DNA of 64,000 nt. It comes from Azophilus sp965221755 (lineage in GTDB: Bacteria; Pseudomonadota; Gammaproteobacteria; Pseudomonadales; Azotimanducaceae). Where the stretch lies: contig OZ244921.1 in assembly GCA_965221755.1 (NCBI GenBank), positions 3,472,001-3,536,000 of the forward strand, read 5' to 3'. Of this stretch, positions 47,588 to 56,693 are shown piece after piece. Position numbers and translations under genes: made by a program. The notes beneath the pieces are model-generated. The model saw nothing but the letters and a program-made list of their open reading frames with translations, ran no database searches and was not told where the DNA came from. Position 1 is the first letter of the stretch. Every line of letters starts with the position of its first letter.

Positions 47588-48797
47588 GGAACCTCTGATT
47601 AATTCGCCGGATCCGGGGATAATGTGACTGTCTGGATGGTACGGCTTGGAGGGTTCATGGAGCAAGCGACGTTTGCGGAGCTGGAGCACGATGCGAAGAA
47701 GCGCAGGACGCGCCGGGAGTTGTTTCCTGCGAAGATGGACGGGCTGATTCCGTGGGACCGGCTGGAGCGGCGGATCGAGCCGTTCCACCCGAAGGGCGGC
47801 CGGGGCCGGAAGCCTTACCCGTTGGGAGCGATGCTTCGGGTTCACTGCGTCCAGTTGTTCCACAACCTGAGCGATCCGGGGATGGAGGATCTGCTGTACG
47901 AAGTGGAGTCGGTGCGCCGGTTTGCGGGGCTGCGGCTGACGGGTCCGCTGCCGGACGAGACGACGATCCTGAACTTCCGGCACCTGCTGGAGAGGCACGG
48001 CCTGGGCGAGGCGTTGTTCGCGGAGATCAACGCGCACTTGGCTTCGCTGGGCCACCGCCTGAAGCGCGGGACGATCGTGGACGCAGGCATCATCGACGCG
48101 CCGAGCTCGACCGGGAACAAGGCTGGGAAGCGGGATCCGGAGATGCGCCAGACGAGGAAGGGCAACCAATGGCACTTCGGGATGAAGGCGCACGTCGGCG
48201 TGGACTCGGAGACGGGCCTGACGCACAGCCCGGGGACGACCTCGGCGAACGAGGCCGACGTGGCCACGGCGCACGCGGTGCTGCACGGCGGCGAGGAGCG
48301 GGTGTGGGGCGACGCGGGCTACCAGGGCGTGGGCAAGCGCGAGGAGAACCGGGGCATGGACGTGGACTGGCAGGTGGCGATGAAGCGCGGCAAGCGGCGG
48401 CAGCTGGATCCATCAGGGCCGGAGGCGGCGGCGGAGCGGCGCAAGGGTTCGGTGCGGGCCAAGGTGGAGCACCCGTTCCCGTACGTGAAGCGGCACTTCG
48501 GCTACGCCAAGGCGCGCTGCCGGGGCTTGGCGAGGAACACGCAGCGCATCGCGCTGCTGCTCGGCTTCTCCAACCTGCTCATCGCCGGCCGCCATGCGCC
48601 CGCATGACGCCGCGGGCGCAGTCCGTCCGCGATCCGCAAAGGGCCGCGACGGGGCGCCCGAAACCGCCCGTGGTGGCCGGTTCCGAGCAACCCTTATAGC
48701 CCAAGCGCATATTGCCGAGGCTCGTTATGCCGGCCGAATCCAAAGGATCGAAACCAACCGCGACTTGGGGGCAAATGCTCCCTTGTTCAGACCTTCC
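47588..48797 (+). mobile_element. IS5-family insertion sequence with CTAA target duplication
   Basis: Length 1210 bp. The left end GGAACCTCTGATTAA matches the inverted right end (reverse complement GGAAGGTCTGAACAA) at 11 of 15 positions. CTAA flanks both sides (47584-47587 and 48798-48801), and is the IS5-family target type. One transposase gene is inside. The element lies exactly between phd and vapC. Confidence 0.88.
47657..48607 (+). CDS. IS5-family transposase
   Basis: A 316-residue DDE transposase of the IS5 subgroup, intact. The motifs TFAELEHDAKKRRTRRELFPA, LPDETTILNFRHLLE, GTIVDAGIIDAPSS (first catalytic D), KGNQWHFGMKAHVGVDSETG, WGDAGYQGV (second D) and VEHPFPYVKRHFGYAKARC (catalytic E) are all present. 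The ATG at 47657 begins at MEQATFAELE, the family start; the upstream frame to 47624 is not needed. The element appears potentially active. Confidence 0.93.
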   Translation: MEQATFAELEHDAKKRRTRRELFPAKMDGLIPWDRLERRIEPFHPKGGRGRKPYPLGAMLRVHCVQLFHNLSDPGMEDLLYEVESVRRFAGLRLTGPLPDETTILNFRHLLERHGLGEALFAEINAHLASLGHRLKRGTIVDAGIIDAPSSTGNKAGKRDPEMRQTRKGNQWHFGMKAHVGVDSETGLTHSPGTTSANEADVATAHAVLHGGEERVWGDAGYQGVGKREENRGMDVDWQVAMKRGKRRQLDPSGPEAAAERRKGSVRAKVEHPFPYVKRHFGYAKARCRGLARNTQRIALLLGFSNLLIAGRHAPA

Positions 48798-48800
48798 CTA

Positions 48801-49214
48801 ATGCACTTGATTGACACGGACGTGCTGTCCGCGTTGCGGCGCAGGGAGCGTCATCCAGGCATTGCACGGTGGGTATCGGAACAGGGGGCTACCGATCTGT
48901 ACTTGAGCGTGGTGTCAATCGGGGAGATCGAGCGCGGCATCCGGCAGCAACAGCGCAAGAATCCTCCCTTTGCTCGGGCTCTAGCCACTTGGCTGGACAG
49001 GGTGATGTCATTTTACGGGGAGCGCATTCTCAGCGTCGATTTGGCAACGGCAAGAAGGTGGGGCCAACTCTCGGCAACGATTGGCCACGAGGGTGTTGAT
49101 CTTCTGATTGCCGCAACAGCCCTCGAACATGGCTTAACCGTCGTGACTTGCAACGTACGGCACTTCGAGCCAACCGGGGTCAAGGTTGTGGATCTTTCCA
49201 TCGAAAGTCACTGA
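48801..49214 (+). CDS. VapC-type PIN-domain toxin
   Basis: A 137-residue PIN nuclease: LIDTDVLSALRR with the first acidic ligand, SVVSIGEIERGI with the second, and VDLLIAATALEHGLTVVTCNVRHF with the last two. PIN toxins cleave tRNA or rRNA and are held by Phd-type antitoxins. The ATG overlaps the CTAA direct repeat that ends the IS5 element, so only the A of the ATG comes from the repeat. Its promoter was in front of phd, 1.2 kb upstream; expression now needs read-through or an IS-borne promoter. Confidence 0.92.
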   Translation: MHLIDTDVLSALRRRERHPGIARWVSEQGATDLYLSVVSIGEIERGIRQQQRKNPPFARALATWLDRVMSFYGERILSVDLATARRWGQLSATIGHEGVDLLIAATALEHGLTVVTCNVRHFEPTGVKVVDLSIESH

Positions 49215-49309
49215 GGGGGGAGCGTCCAAATCCAACCCTTCTCCGAGAAGCGCCCGCTTAATCAAATTTCGCACTGAGTTGACTCAGGTACCGCTCCGGG
49301 AGCAAAACA

Positions 49310-49603
49310 ATGGCCTCAACGACCCATCGATTCCTGCCATCCGAACCGCAGCCCGAGGAAGTGCCCATCCAAGCCGCTCTGCCCCTGCGGGTCGAGCGCC
49401 CGGCCGATGCGCCGCTAATCCCCGCGCGCATCCTCAACGAGTTCGTGTACTGTCCCCGACTCGCCTATCTGGAGTGGGTGCGGAAGGAGTGGGAGGACTC
49501 CTCCGACACCGTGGAGGGCCGTCACGTGCATCGTCGGGTTGACGCCAAGGGCGGCGCCCTGCCTGAGCCAGACGCCGACTTTGAGGCCATGAAGCCCGCC
49601 CGC
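49310..49603 (+). pseudogene. Truncated second copy of the cas4 5' end
   Basis: 98 codons that match the first 98 codons of cas4-cas1 at 35978-36271 with about 20 differences in 294 nt by hand alignment. Many differences are silent, so this was once under selection. The match ends sharply after AAGCCCGCCCGC, and the frame then runs into unrelated sequence up to the sensor kinase 3' end. A GGGAG ribosome binding site sits seven bases before the ATG, better than at the intact copy. It may be the leftover of an older adaptation gene or a duplication border. Confidence 0.9.
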
Positions 49604-49673
49604 TTCATCCAGAAAGTCCTCCGGAGCTTGCCGCAGGCATCCTGGGTTTGGGTGTGGCGCGGCCATGCCGAAC

Positions 49674-51755
49674 TCATGTGCGGGGCAATTGCGCCAAGGG
49701 CAATTCAACAATCATCTCAGTATGGCTGCCGGGTTGGGTATCGACGCGAATGGCGCCGCCGTGGCCGCGCATGATGTCGTTGCACAGCGACAGACCCAAA
49801 CCGGTGCCCTTGTCGGTGGGCTTGGTGGTGAAAAACGGATTGAAAATCTTTTCGACCACGTCATCGGGGATGCCCGTGCCATTGTCACGCACACGGACTT
49901 CCAAGCGCTCATCCAAGCGACGCGTGCTGACGAGCACCTTGGGTTCATGGACCTTGCCCGCCAGCTCCTCCGCAAGACGCCGCTCCTCCGCCGCGTACCT
50001 CGCATTGAGGATCAAGTTCTGCAGCACCCGGCCGATGTCCTGGGGAACGATCTCGACCTCACCGGCGCCGGCGTCGAGATCCTGCTCGATGTCCAGCGGC
50101 GGCGCCTCATCCCCGCCCCGGGCGACTTCCAGGGCGAGACGCACTTGGTCCGCCACCAAGCTGTTTACGTCCGTGGGCTGCCGCTCACCGGTGGCGCCGC
50201 CCATCTTGAGCATGTCCCGCACGATGCGGTCGGCGCGCCCGCCGTGGGAGCGGATGCGTTTGAGGCTGTCGTCCAGCTCCGTACGGATGGATTCGATCAA
50301 CTGCTTTTGCGCTTCAGTGAAGCCGTTGTCCTGCGCTGCCAGCTCCTCGTTCAATTCCTCAATCAATTCGCTGGACACTTCCGCATAGTTGAACACGAAA
50401 TTCAGGGGATTCCTGATTTCATGCGCGACTCCGGCGGCCAACTCGCCCAACCCGGCGAGCTTCTCCTGCGCAACGATCCGGTTTTGCGCTTCGCGCAGCT
50501 CGTCCAACGCGGCGGTGAGCTGGTCGTTCTTGCCGCGCAACTCCTCGGCAAGCTTCTCGACTAGGTTCAGCCGCTGCACCTCGATGGCATGGCGCCGAAA
50601 AACCTCCAAAGCGGCCGCCATGTCGCCGACCTCGTCCCGGCCCCCGATTTCAACCTCGGCTTCAAGATCGCCTTCCGCCATGGCCCGCATTCGATCCGAC
50701 AACGCCTGCAGGCGCGGCAGCAGCCTGCCGACGAACAGCCAAGCGACCAGAACGGCGCCGACGATGCTGATGCCGTTGACGACGACGAGGACAATGCGGC
50801 CAGCGCCGATGGCGTCCCGGGAGGCCTGGGTTGCGATCGAGGCGTTTTCCTGCGACGCCGTCACGAGCGTTTCGACCGCGTTGAGCAGCCCGGCGGCAAA
50901 TTTGCGGTTCTCGGTCAGATAGGCTCGCTGCCGCTCGGCCAGGTCGATCCGTTGGGCGCAGAGATCGAACACCCCCTCCTTGGACAAGCCCAAGTCGCTT
51001 AGGCGGGCGACGCTCGACCGGTTGGAGGGCATTGCGCCCACTATGCGCTCGAAGCGCCCCCGGGCGCGCTGCAGCAGCATGGCATCGGAGCTGTCCAAGG
51101 CGTTGGCCAGCAATTGGATCGCCAGCGCCCCGCGGTTCTTCAAGGAATCCGCGGCCGAACCCGGCAAGCGCGCGAACTCCGCCTCCAGGTCCGCCAACTG
51201 GGAGCGCAAGGCGTCAGCGCGCTCGCGCAGGGCGAAGCGTTGATTGGATGAGCGCGTAATCGCATCCAGATTGGTGACCAAGGCGCCCCCCTCGATGCGA
51301 ACCCGGTCGAAGCGCTCGCCGCTCTGGCTGGTCAAGGCCGACAGCTGAATCTCAAAGGCTCGACGTTCGGCGCGGATGCCGGCCTCGATGCCGGCAAGCT
51401 CCTCCCTTGAGGCCGTGCCGATCAGGCGTGGCGCGGCGACGGCCAAAGCGCTGCCTTGCTGGGCAACCGCAAACGATCTGGCAAGTTGGGGCAGAGTGGT
51501 TTCATTGACCGCCGTTTGGGCATCCCCGACGCGGTCAAAGGCCAGCCAAGCCCCTAGGCTGGCGATGAAGGTGAGCGCCACGGCGGCGCCGATGCCAATG
51601 TAGAGTTTCGTTGAAATGCGCGCCAACAAACCCTCGATGCGGGGCTTCCAGGCCGCGCTTTCAATCCGGCTGGCAACACGCCTGAACAGGTCAGCCGGCC
51701 GTTCCCCGGAACGCAAGGCTTGGGCCAGCTTGCGCAAGAATGGTATGGGCTGCAC
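49674..51755 (-). CDS. Membrane sensor histidine kinase with HAMP
   Basis: A 693-residue kinase with two transmembrane segments (about residues 48-72 and 325-347) flanking a helical periplasmic sensor of about 250 residues. A HAMP domain (RLLPRLQALSDRMRAMAEGDLE) and a coiled coil follow. The H-box is LAAGVAHEIRNPLNFVFNYAE, and the ATPase has N (QNLILNARYAA), G1 (RDNGTGIPDD), F (NPFFTTKP) and G2 (GTGLGLSL) boxes. It is likely paired with the response regulator at 53697, which lies behind the divergent lipoprotein gene. Confidence 0.92.
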   Translation of the reverse strand: MQPIPFLRKLAQALRSGERPADLFRRVASRIESAAWKPRIEGLLARISTKLYIGIGAAVALTFIASLGAWLAFDRVGDAQTAVNETTLPQLARSFAVAQQGSALAVAAPRLIGTASREELAGIEAGIRAERRAFEIQLSALTSQSGERFDRVRIEGGALVTNLDAITRSSNQRFALRERADALRSQLADLEAEFARLPGSAADSLKNRGALAIQLLANALDSSDAMLLQRARGRFERIVGAMPSNRSSVARLSDLGLSKEGVFDLCAQRIDLAERQRAYLTENRKFAAGLLNAVETLVTASQENASIATQASRDAIGAGRIVLVVVNGISIVGAVLVAWLFVGRLLPRLQALSDRMRAMAEGDLEAEVEIGGRDEVGDMAAALEVFRRHAIEVQRLNLVEKLAEELRGKNDQLTAALDELREAQNRIVAQEKLAGLGELAAGVAHEIRNPLNFVFNYAEVSSELIEELNEELAAQDNGFTEAQKQLIESIRTELDDSLKRIRSHGGRADRIVRDMLKMGGATGERQPTDVNSLVADQVRLALEVARGGDEAPPLDIEQDLDAGAGEVEIVPQDIGRVLQNLILNARYAAEERRLAEELAGKVHEPKVLVSTRRLDERLEVRVRDNGTGIPDDVVEKIFNPFFTTKPTDKGTGLGLSLCNDIMRGHGGAIRVDTQPGSHTEMIVELPLAQLPRT

Positions 51756-52017
51756 CTAGTGTCCTATCCTGCGGCAACGCATGCCGTCCAGCCGTTCGGG
51801 CTTGGCCAAACGGAACGCAAGGACGCCAAGATTCGAATGATCGCACATTGGCCAACCCCTCGGTAGTGCGGGCGCCATGGCCCGGCCAAGCGGCTGCTGG
51901 GACGGGATTGGCGACAAACCGCGCGCAAATCGGCAGCCAGCGGACTACAGTTGTAGAATAACCGCCCTTCGCTATGCTTTGGGCTCAGTTCAAAACCGGA
52001 AACCGCCAGGAGGGAGA

Positions 52018-53520
52018 GTGTTGACTTGGACGTTAGGCGTCAGGCCTGCGGGCGCCCGCAACGGCCTGCTGGCCGCCCTGCTGCTGGCCGGCTTGTCGAG
52101 CTGCGAGACCGTGGAGGTGGCGCAGGAGCCGCCCGAGGCGGCCGAACCCGTTGAACCGGAACCAGTGGCCGTCCCTGAGCCAGAACCGGCCAAGGGCGGA
52201 TTGGTCGTGCGTCTGCACGTCGACTCGGACGCCCAGATGCCCGCTCAATCGATTGCCACCGTAACGCTTGAACGCGACGGCGTCCAACATTCGGCCACGA
52301 TGTCGAAGGGCGATCGGCTGGTGCGGTTCGATGCCTTGGAGGTTGGGCGCTACAGCCTGCTTGCCACAGTGGACAGCAACGACGTTTCGGTCGGTTCCTT
52401 CTCCTACTTTGTTGACGTGAGTGAGCGCATGGGGGACGTCACCGTGCAAATCGACTTCCAGCGCGCCGACCTCGTGGTCGAGGCGACGGTCGATCGGACG
52501 TTGCGGCGGCAGTACGTCGGCACGGCGACCATCACCTCCGACTCCTGCTCCGGCCACGAATCGGCCGATCCAACGCCTTCGGACTTGAGCCTCTTCACGG
52601 ACGGCAAGCGGTTGACGTTGTCGGTGGCGAGCTTTCAGCAGGAGACGCTGCGGTTGTCGGGCGCAATTTCCCCGCCCGCGGAGCCGTTTTTTGCCACAGG
52701 AGGATTCGAGGCCGCGTCCGGCCAGTCGGGCGAGTGGGCGATCACCGAGTTGACGGCGCCGTCGCGGGCGGCGATCGCGCTGGCCATCGAGTTTGACGAC
52801 CGGGCGCGCTCCTGCCAGTGGACCTTGGAGTATGCGGGGCTGTGGGAAGAGGCCAGGGACTCCGCGGCGCTGGCCTCGAACCGGGCCAGGGCGGCAGTGG
52901 AGGTGACCGGGCACGGGCAAACGCGCAAGGCGACGCTTGGCCGCAGTGAGTCGGTTGCGCGGTTCAGCGGGCTGCTGATCGGTCCCTACAGCGTTTCGGT
53001 GGGCCTGCGCGACGGGGAGCGCATGGTCAACAGCCGCAGCGAAGCCGTAACGCTCACCGCGCAGGGCGCGCGCGTGCAATCGACGTTCGCAACGGAGTGG
53101 GCGTTGCCGGCCCACGGCGCCTCCGCTGAGGAGGCGGCGCTGGCGCTGCTCGGCCACCGGTTTGAGGGCAAGAGCGTGGTCACGAACGGCCCACCGGAAT
53201 GCACCGGCAGCATTGCGCTGTTGGATACGACGACCATGAGCGCCTCGGCAGCTGATGACGGCGGGCTGAATTTAAGCTTCGACAACTTCTACGGCAGGGT
53301 TCTGGAACTGACCGGGCGCCCGGAAAGCGAAGCTGGCTTGGCGGCCGCTTCCGGCACTTACCGGTCATCGGACGGCAAGGCCGGCTCCTGGCGCATTGCG
53401 CAGCTTGCCGCTCCCACTTCGCTCTCGGTTGCCATGCAGGTGGAATTCAGCAACGAAACGGACTCCTGTCAAGCAACCTATGCGTTTGCAGGCGTGCGCC
53501 AAGGCGCCGAGGGGAGTTGA
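52018..53520 (+). CDS. Lipoprotein with internal duplication, unknown function
   Basis: A 500-residue secreted lipoprotein. The signal peptide ends in the lipobox LSSC (C29), followed by a Pro/Glu-rich linker. The rest is two related halves. Each starts with a beta-sandwich-like part (VTLERDG...SATMSKGDRLVRF against VEVTGHG...KATLGRSESVARF) and continues with a segment ending in two-cysteine strands (DDRARSCQWTLEYAGLW against SNETDSCQATYAFAGVR). AGGAGG at 52008-52013 supports the GTG at 52018 or the TTG at 52021. It is divergent from the kinase and 177 bp before the response regulator, so it may take part in envelope sensing. I do not recognise the family. Confidence 0.75.
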   Translation: MLTWTLGVRPAGARNGLLAALLLAGLSSCETVEVAQEPPEAAEPVEPEPVAVPEPEPAKGGLVVRLHVDSDAQMPAQSIATVTLERDGVQHSATMSKGDRLVRFDALEVGRYSLLATVDSNDVSVGSFSYFVDVSERMGDVTVQIDFQRADLVVEATVDRTLRRQYVGTATITSDSCSGHESADPTPSDLSLFTDGKRLTLSVASFQQETLRLSGAISPPAEPFFATGGFEAASGQSGEWAITELTAPSRAAIALAIEFDDRARSCQWTLEYAGLWEEARDSAALASNRARAAVEVTGHGQTRKATLGRSESVARFSGLLIGPYSVSVGLRDGERMVNSRSEAVTLTAQGARVQSTFATEWALPAHGASAEEAALALLGHRFEGKSVVTNGPPECTGSIALLDTTTMSASAADDGGLNLSFDNFYGRVLELTGRPESEAGLAAASGTYRSSDGKAGSWRIAQLAAPTSLSVAMQVEFSNETDSCQATYAFAGVRQGAEGS

Positions 53521-53696
53521 GCCCTCCATGCAAGGGCATGCCATGAAGGGACATGCCGGAACCGGGGCAAGCGGCACCGGGGTTGCCTGCCGGACACGGA
53601 CCCTGCACGCCGCCCTGTCGCACCTGTCGAGTCAACGCCCCTGCCGCACTCGGAGGGTCGGCGCTGCATGTGCTTGGCGGCCAACCGGAGAGATCA

Positions 53697-54863
53697 ATGG
53701 CTAGTTCGCCCCGCAAGATCCTGGTGGTGGACGATGAGCCGGATCTGGAACACCTCCTGCGGCGGCGCCTGCGCCGGGAGGTGCGCGATGGGCGCTACGA
53801 ACTGCTCTTCGCCCGTGACGGCTTCAAGGCGCTGGAACTGTTGAAGAAAAACAGCGACATCGAGCTGGTGCTCTCCGACATCAACATGCCGGGCATGACG
53901 GGCCTAACGCTTCTGGAGCAGATTCCGAGCGTCGATCCCCGCATTCGCGCGGTCATCGTTTCGGCATACAACGACATGGTGAACATCCGCACCGCCATGA
54001 ATCGCGGCGCCTTCGACTTCATCACCAAGCCGATCAACTTCGGCGACCTCAAGATCACCATCGAAAAGACGCTCAAGCACATGCGGCAGATGCGCGAGGC
54101 GCTTGAGGCCCGGGACCGTCTCGTGACGCTGCAGAACGAACTCGACATCGCCAGCCGCATGCAGCAGTCGATCATGCCCAAGGAGTTTCCGAGTCCGCCG
54201 GGCTACCAGATGTTCGGCAACATGGAAGCCGCCCGGGAAGTCGGCGGGGACTTCTTCGACGTCACTGAGCTGGCGGACGGGCAGGTTGGCCTGACGGTTG
54301 CCGACGTTTCCGGCAAGGGGGTGCCGGCGGCGCTGTTCATGATGTTGAGCCGCGCGCTGCTGAAGAGCGCGACCACGCTCCTGTCCAGCCCCAGCGAAGT
54401 GCTGGCGACGGTGAACTCAGCGCTGGAGGCGGACAATGCGGCCGCCATGTTCGTCACGCTCTTCCACGCCATGCTCGATCCGCAAACCGGAACGCTGCAG
54501 TACGCCAACGGCGGGCACAACCCGCCGTTGGTCATTCATGCCAACGGCTCGTCAAGCCAACTCCCAACCACGGGTGGATTGGCATTGGGCGTCGTTCCCG
54601 ATTTTTCGTACCGCCAGCTCCCCGCAGCTCTGGAGCCGGGCGACATCGCCGTTCTTTACAGCGATGGCGTCACCGAAGCCGTGAACGAAGCGGACGAGGA
54701 GTTCGGCTTGCAAAGACTGGAGGCGGTGTTTGCCAACCAGCGGCTGGCCGGCGCCAGCGCCCAGGACGTCTGCAACGCGATATTCGAGGCAGTGCGGGAA
54801 TTCGCCGGCGAGCGTCCGCAGTTCGACGACATCACCTGCTTGGTGGTGATGCGAAACGGCTAG
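53697..54863 (+). CDS. Response regulator with PP2C-type (RsbU/SpoIIE) phosphatase output
   Basis: A 388-residue protein. The receiver domain (about residues 7-125) has the DDE pair in VVDDEPD, phospho-acceptor D in LVLSDINMPG, and K in FITKPIN. A coiled linker (about 125-165) leads to a PP2C phosphatase with EVGGDFFDV, VADVSGKGVPAALFM, LYSDGVTEA and PQFDDITCLVV. Such proteins dephosphorylate anti-sigma-antagonist proteins and start partner-switching. The ATG at 53697 has GGAG upstream; the frame is open back to 53553. Probable partner of the kinase encoded at 49674-51755. Confidence 0.92.
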   Translation: MASSPRKILVVDDEPDLEHLLRRRLRREVRDGRYELLFARDGFKALELLKKNSDIELVLSDINMPGMTGLTLLEQIPSVDPRIRAVIVSAYNDMVNIRTAMNRGAFDFITKPINFGDLKITIEKTLKHMRQMREALEARDRLVTLQNELDIASRMQQSIMPKEFPSPPGYQMFGNMEAAREVGGDFFDVTELADGQVGLTVADVSGKGVPAALFMMLSRALLKSATTLLSSPSEVLATVNSALEADNAAAMFVTLFHAMLDPQTGTLQYANGGHNPPLVIHANGSSSQLPTTGGLALGVVPDFSYRQLPAALEPGDIAVLYSDGVTEAVNEADEEFGLQRLEAVFANQRLAGASAQDVCNAIFEAVREFAGERPQFDDITCLVVMRNG

Positions 54864-54903
54864 CCCGCCGCAACGGCCAGCCGCGCGTCGTTCACCGAGG
54901 CCA

Positions 54904-56595
54904 TCAAGCCCGCAGCAGCAGCCCAGGCGTCGCGCCGGTGTGTTCGTTGTCCGTCAGCAGCACTTCGCCGTTGACCACCGTATGCCTGATGCCGTCGGCG
55001 GTCTGCTTGAGCCGCTTGGCGCCGGCGGGCAGGTCGTGGGCCACTTCCGGCAGCCGCGGGCCGATGGCGTCCGGGTCAAAGACCACCAAGTCGGCGGCCA
55101 TGCCGGTGCGGATCAGGCCCCGGTCGTGCAGGCCCCAAAGGGTGGCCGTGTTGTAGGTGATCTGGCGCACCGCCTCCTCCAGGGTGAAGGCCTCGCGTTC
55201 GCGCACCCAGTGGCTGAGCAGGTGCGTCTGCAAGGAGCTGTCCATGATTTGGGCCACATGGGCGCCGGAATCGGAGAAGGTGATGGCGGAGCGCGGGTGC
55301 CTCATCATCTCCAGCACGTGCTCCTGATCCTCGTTGGCAATGGGCTGCCGGAAGAAGATGTCGAAGTCGTGCTCAAGGGAGAGGTCGATCATCAGCTCCA
55401 CCGGATGCACGCCCCTGCGAGCCGCCAACTCGGCCATGCTGGGATGATCCTGGGTCATGTCCGCCATGGGATGCACCCAATCCCACTTCGGTGGCCGCGC
55501 CTCCGCGCCCACCACCCTCGGGCCTTGGTAGTCGGCGCTGGCCGAGGCGATCAATTGGGCCTTCAGCGCCGGCTCCCTGAGCCTCGCCTTCTGCTCATCA
55601 AGGGGCAGGCTGCGCAGGTCTCTCCAGACATCCCACTTGTCAAAGGGGGTTTGGGTCTTGAAGGAGAGCAGCACGTTGAGCGCCCGGCTGTGGACTTGGG
55701 CGAACATGCGCCCGCCTGCCGCGGCGGTCTCGTCGAGCAGGTCAAAGTACGGGCGCCACAGTTCCGGGGCCGCGCGCACGCTGAACATGCCCCAAGTCTG
55801 GGTTACGCCGGACTCCACCGCCAGGTCGCGCAGCCGCTCGTGGTACTCCCGGCACCGTTCGGGGTCTCTCCCGGGCGCCTCGCCGGCGATCTCGAACAGC
55901 CCTTTGCCGACCGCGCCCATGGCGTTGACGATGCCGCGAACTTCGTCCCACTGGGCCAGACGGCTAGCCACGGGACGGTCATCGGCGGTCGTGTGGTTGA
56001 AGGTGCGGGAGGTGGAGAAGCCGATCGCGCCGGCCTTGACGGCTTCTTGGACCAGCCGCTCCATGGCCTGCTGATCGGCTTGCGTTGCGGCTTCCGAAAA
56101 GGCCCGCTCGCCCATGACGTAGGTGCGCAAGGCGGAGTGGCCGATGTAGCCCGCGTAGTTTATGCCCTTTGGCAGCGCCTCCACCGCGTCGAGGAACTCC
56201 GGGAAGGACTCCCAACGCCACTCGATGCCCGCCAGCATGGCCTCGCGGGAGATGTCCTCAGCCCGCTCCAGGTTGCGGAACACGAAGTCGGCCTCCGCCT
56301 GCCTGCACGGCGCCAAAGTGAAGCCGCAGTTGCCCATCACCACGCTGGTGACGCCGTGGTAGCAGGAGGATGCGCCGATCGGATCCCAGAACACTTGGGC
56401 GTCCATGTGCGTGTGCCCATCAACGAAGCCCGGCGCGACCACCTGCCCCTCGGCGTCCAAGGTTCGCTTGGCGCGTTCGTTGATCCGGCCGATCGCGGCG
56501 ATGCGGCCGTCGCGCACCCCGACGTCCGCCCGATAGCGGACGCCGCCGGAGCCGTCCACCACTGTTCCGTTCCTGATGAGCAGATCGTATGCCAT
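54904..56595 (-). CDS. N-acyl-D-amino-acid deacylase-type amidohydrolase
   Basis: A 563-residue metal-dependent hydrolase of the D-aminoacylase group. The metal site GFVDGHTHMDAQVFWD is near residue 60, GFSTSRTF is in the middle, HSRA contributes to the metal site, and FSDSGAH carries the catalytic aspartate. It would release D-amino acids or cleave related amides. Many family members are broad or uncharacterised, so the precise substrate is open. It converges on the response-regulator gene 40 bp away. Confidence 0.86.
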   Translation of the reverse strand: MAYDLLIRNGTVVDGSGGVRYRADVGVRDGRIAAIGRINERAKRTLDAEGQVVAPGFVDGHTHMDAQVFWDPIGASSCYHGVTSVVMGNCGFTLAPCRQAEADFVFRNLERAEDISREAMLAGIEWRWESFPEFLDAVEALPKGINYAGYIGHSALRTYVMGERAFSEAATQADQQAMERLVQEAVKAGAIGFSTSRTFNHTTADDRPVASRLAQWDEVRGIVNAMGAVGKGLFEIAGEAPGRDPERCREYHERLRDLAVESGVTQTWGMFSVRAAPELWRPYFDLLDETAAAGGRMFAQVHSRALNVLLSFKTQTPFDKWDVWRDLRSLPLDEQKARLREPALKAQLIASASADYQGPRVVGAEARPPKWDWVHPMADMTQDHPSMAELAARRGVHPVELMIDLSLEHDFDIFFRQPIANEDQEHVLEMMRHPRSAITFSDSGAHVAQIMDSSLQTHLLSHWVREREAFTLEEAVRQITYNTATLWGLHDRGLIRTGMAADLVVFDPDAIGPRLPEVAHDLPAGAKRLKQTADGIRHTVVNGEVLLTDNEHTGATPGLLLRA

Positions 56596-56693
56596 GCGTT
56601 GTCTCCTGATTGAGTTGATTGAGGAATGGCTGCGGCAGCAGCCGATGTCGAGCGCGGAAAGCCTCCGCCGGAGCCTCTTGGATGCCGACCCGA

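Noticed and set aside
48608..48797. A gene in the stretch after the IS5 transposase
   Set aside because: This is the non-coding right end of the element with its inverted repeat; the open frame from 48594 is only an upstream extension of the toxin gene.
54940..56613. Plus-strand open frame of 557 codons
   Set aside because: Shadow of the D-aminoacylase-type gene; GC-rich codon bias leaves the antisense frame open.
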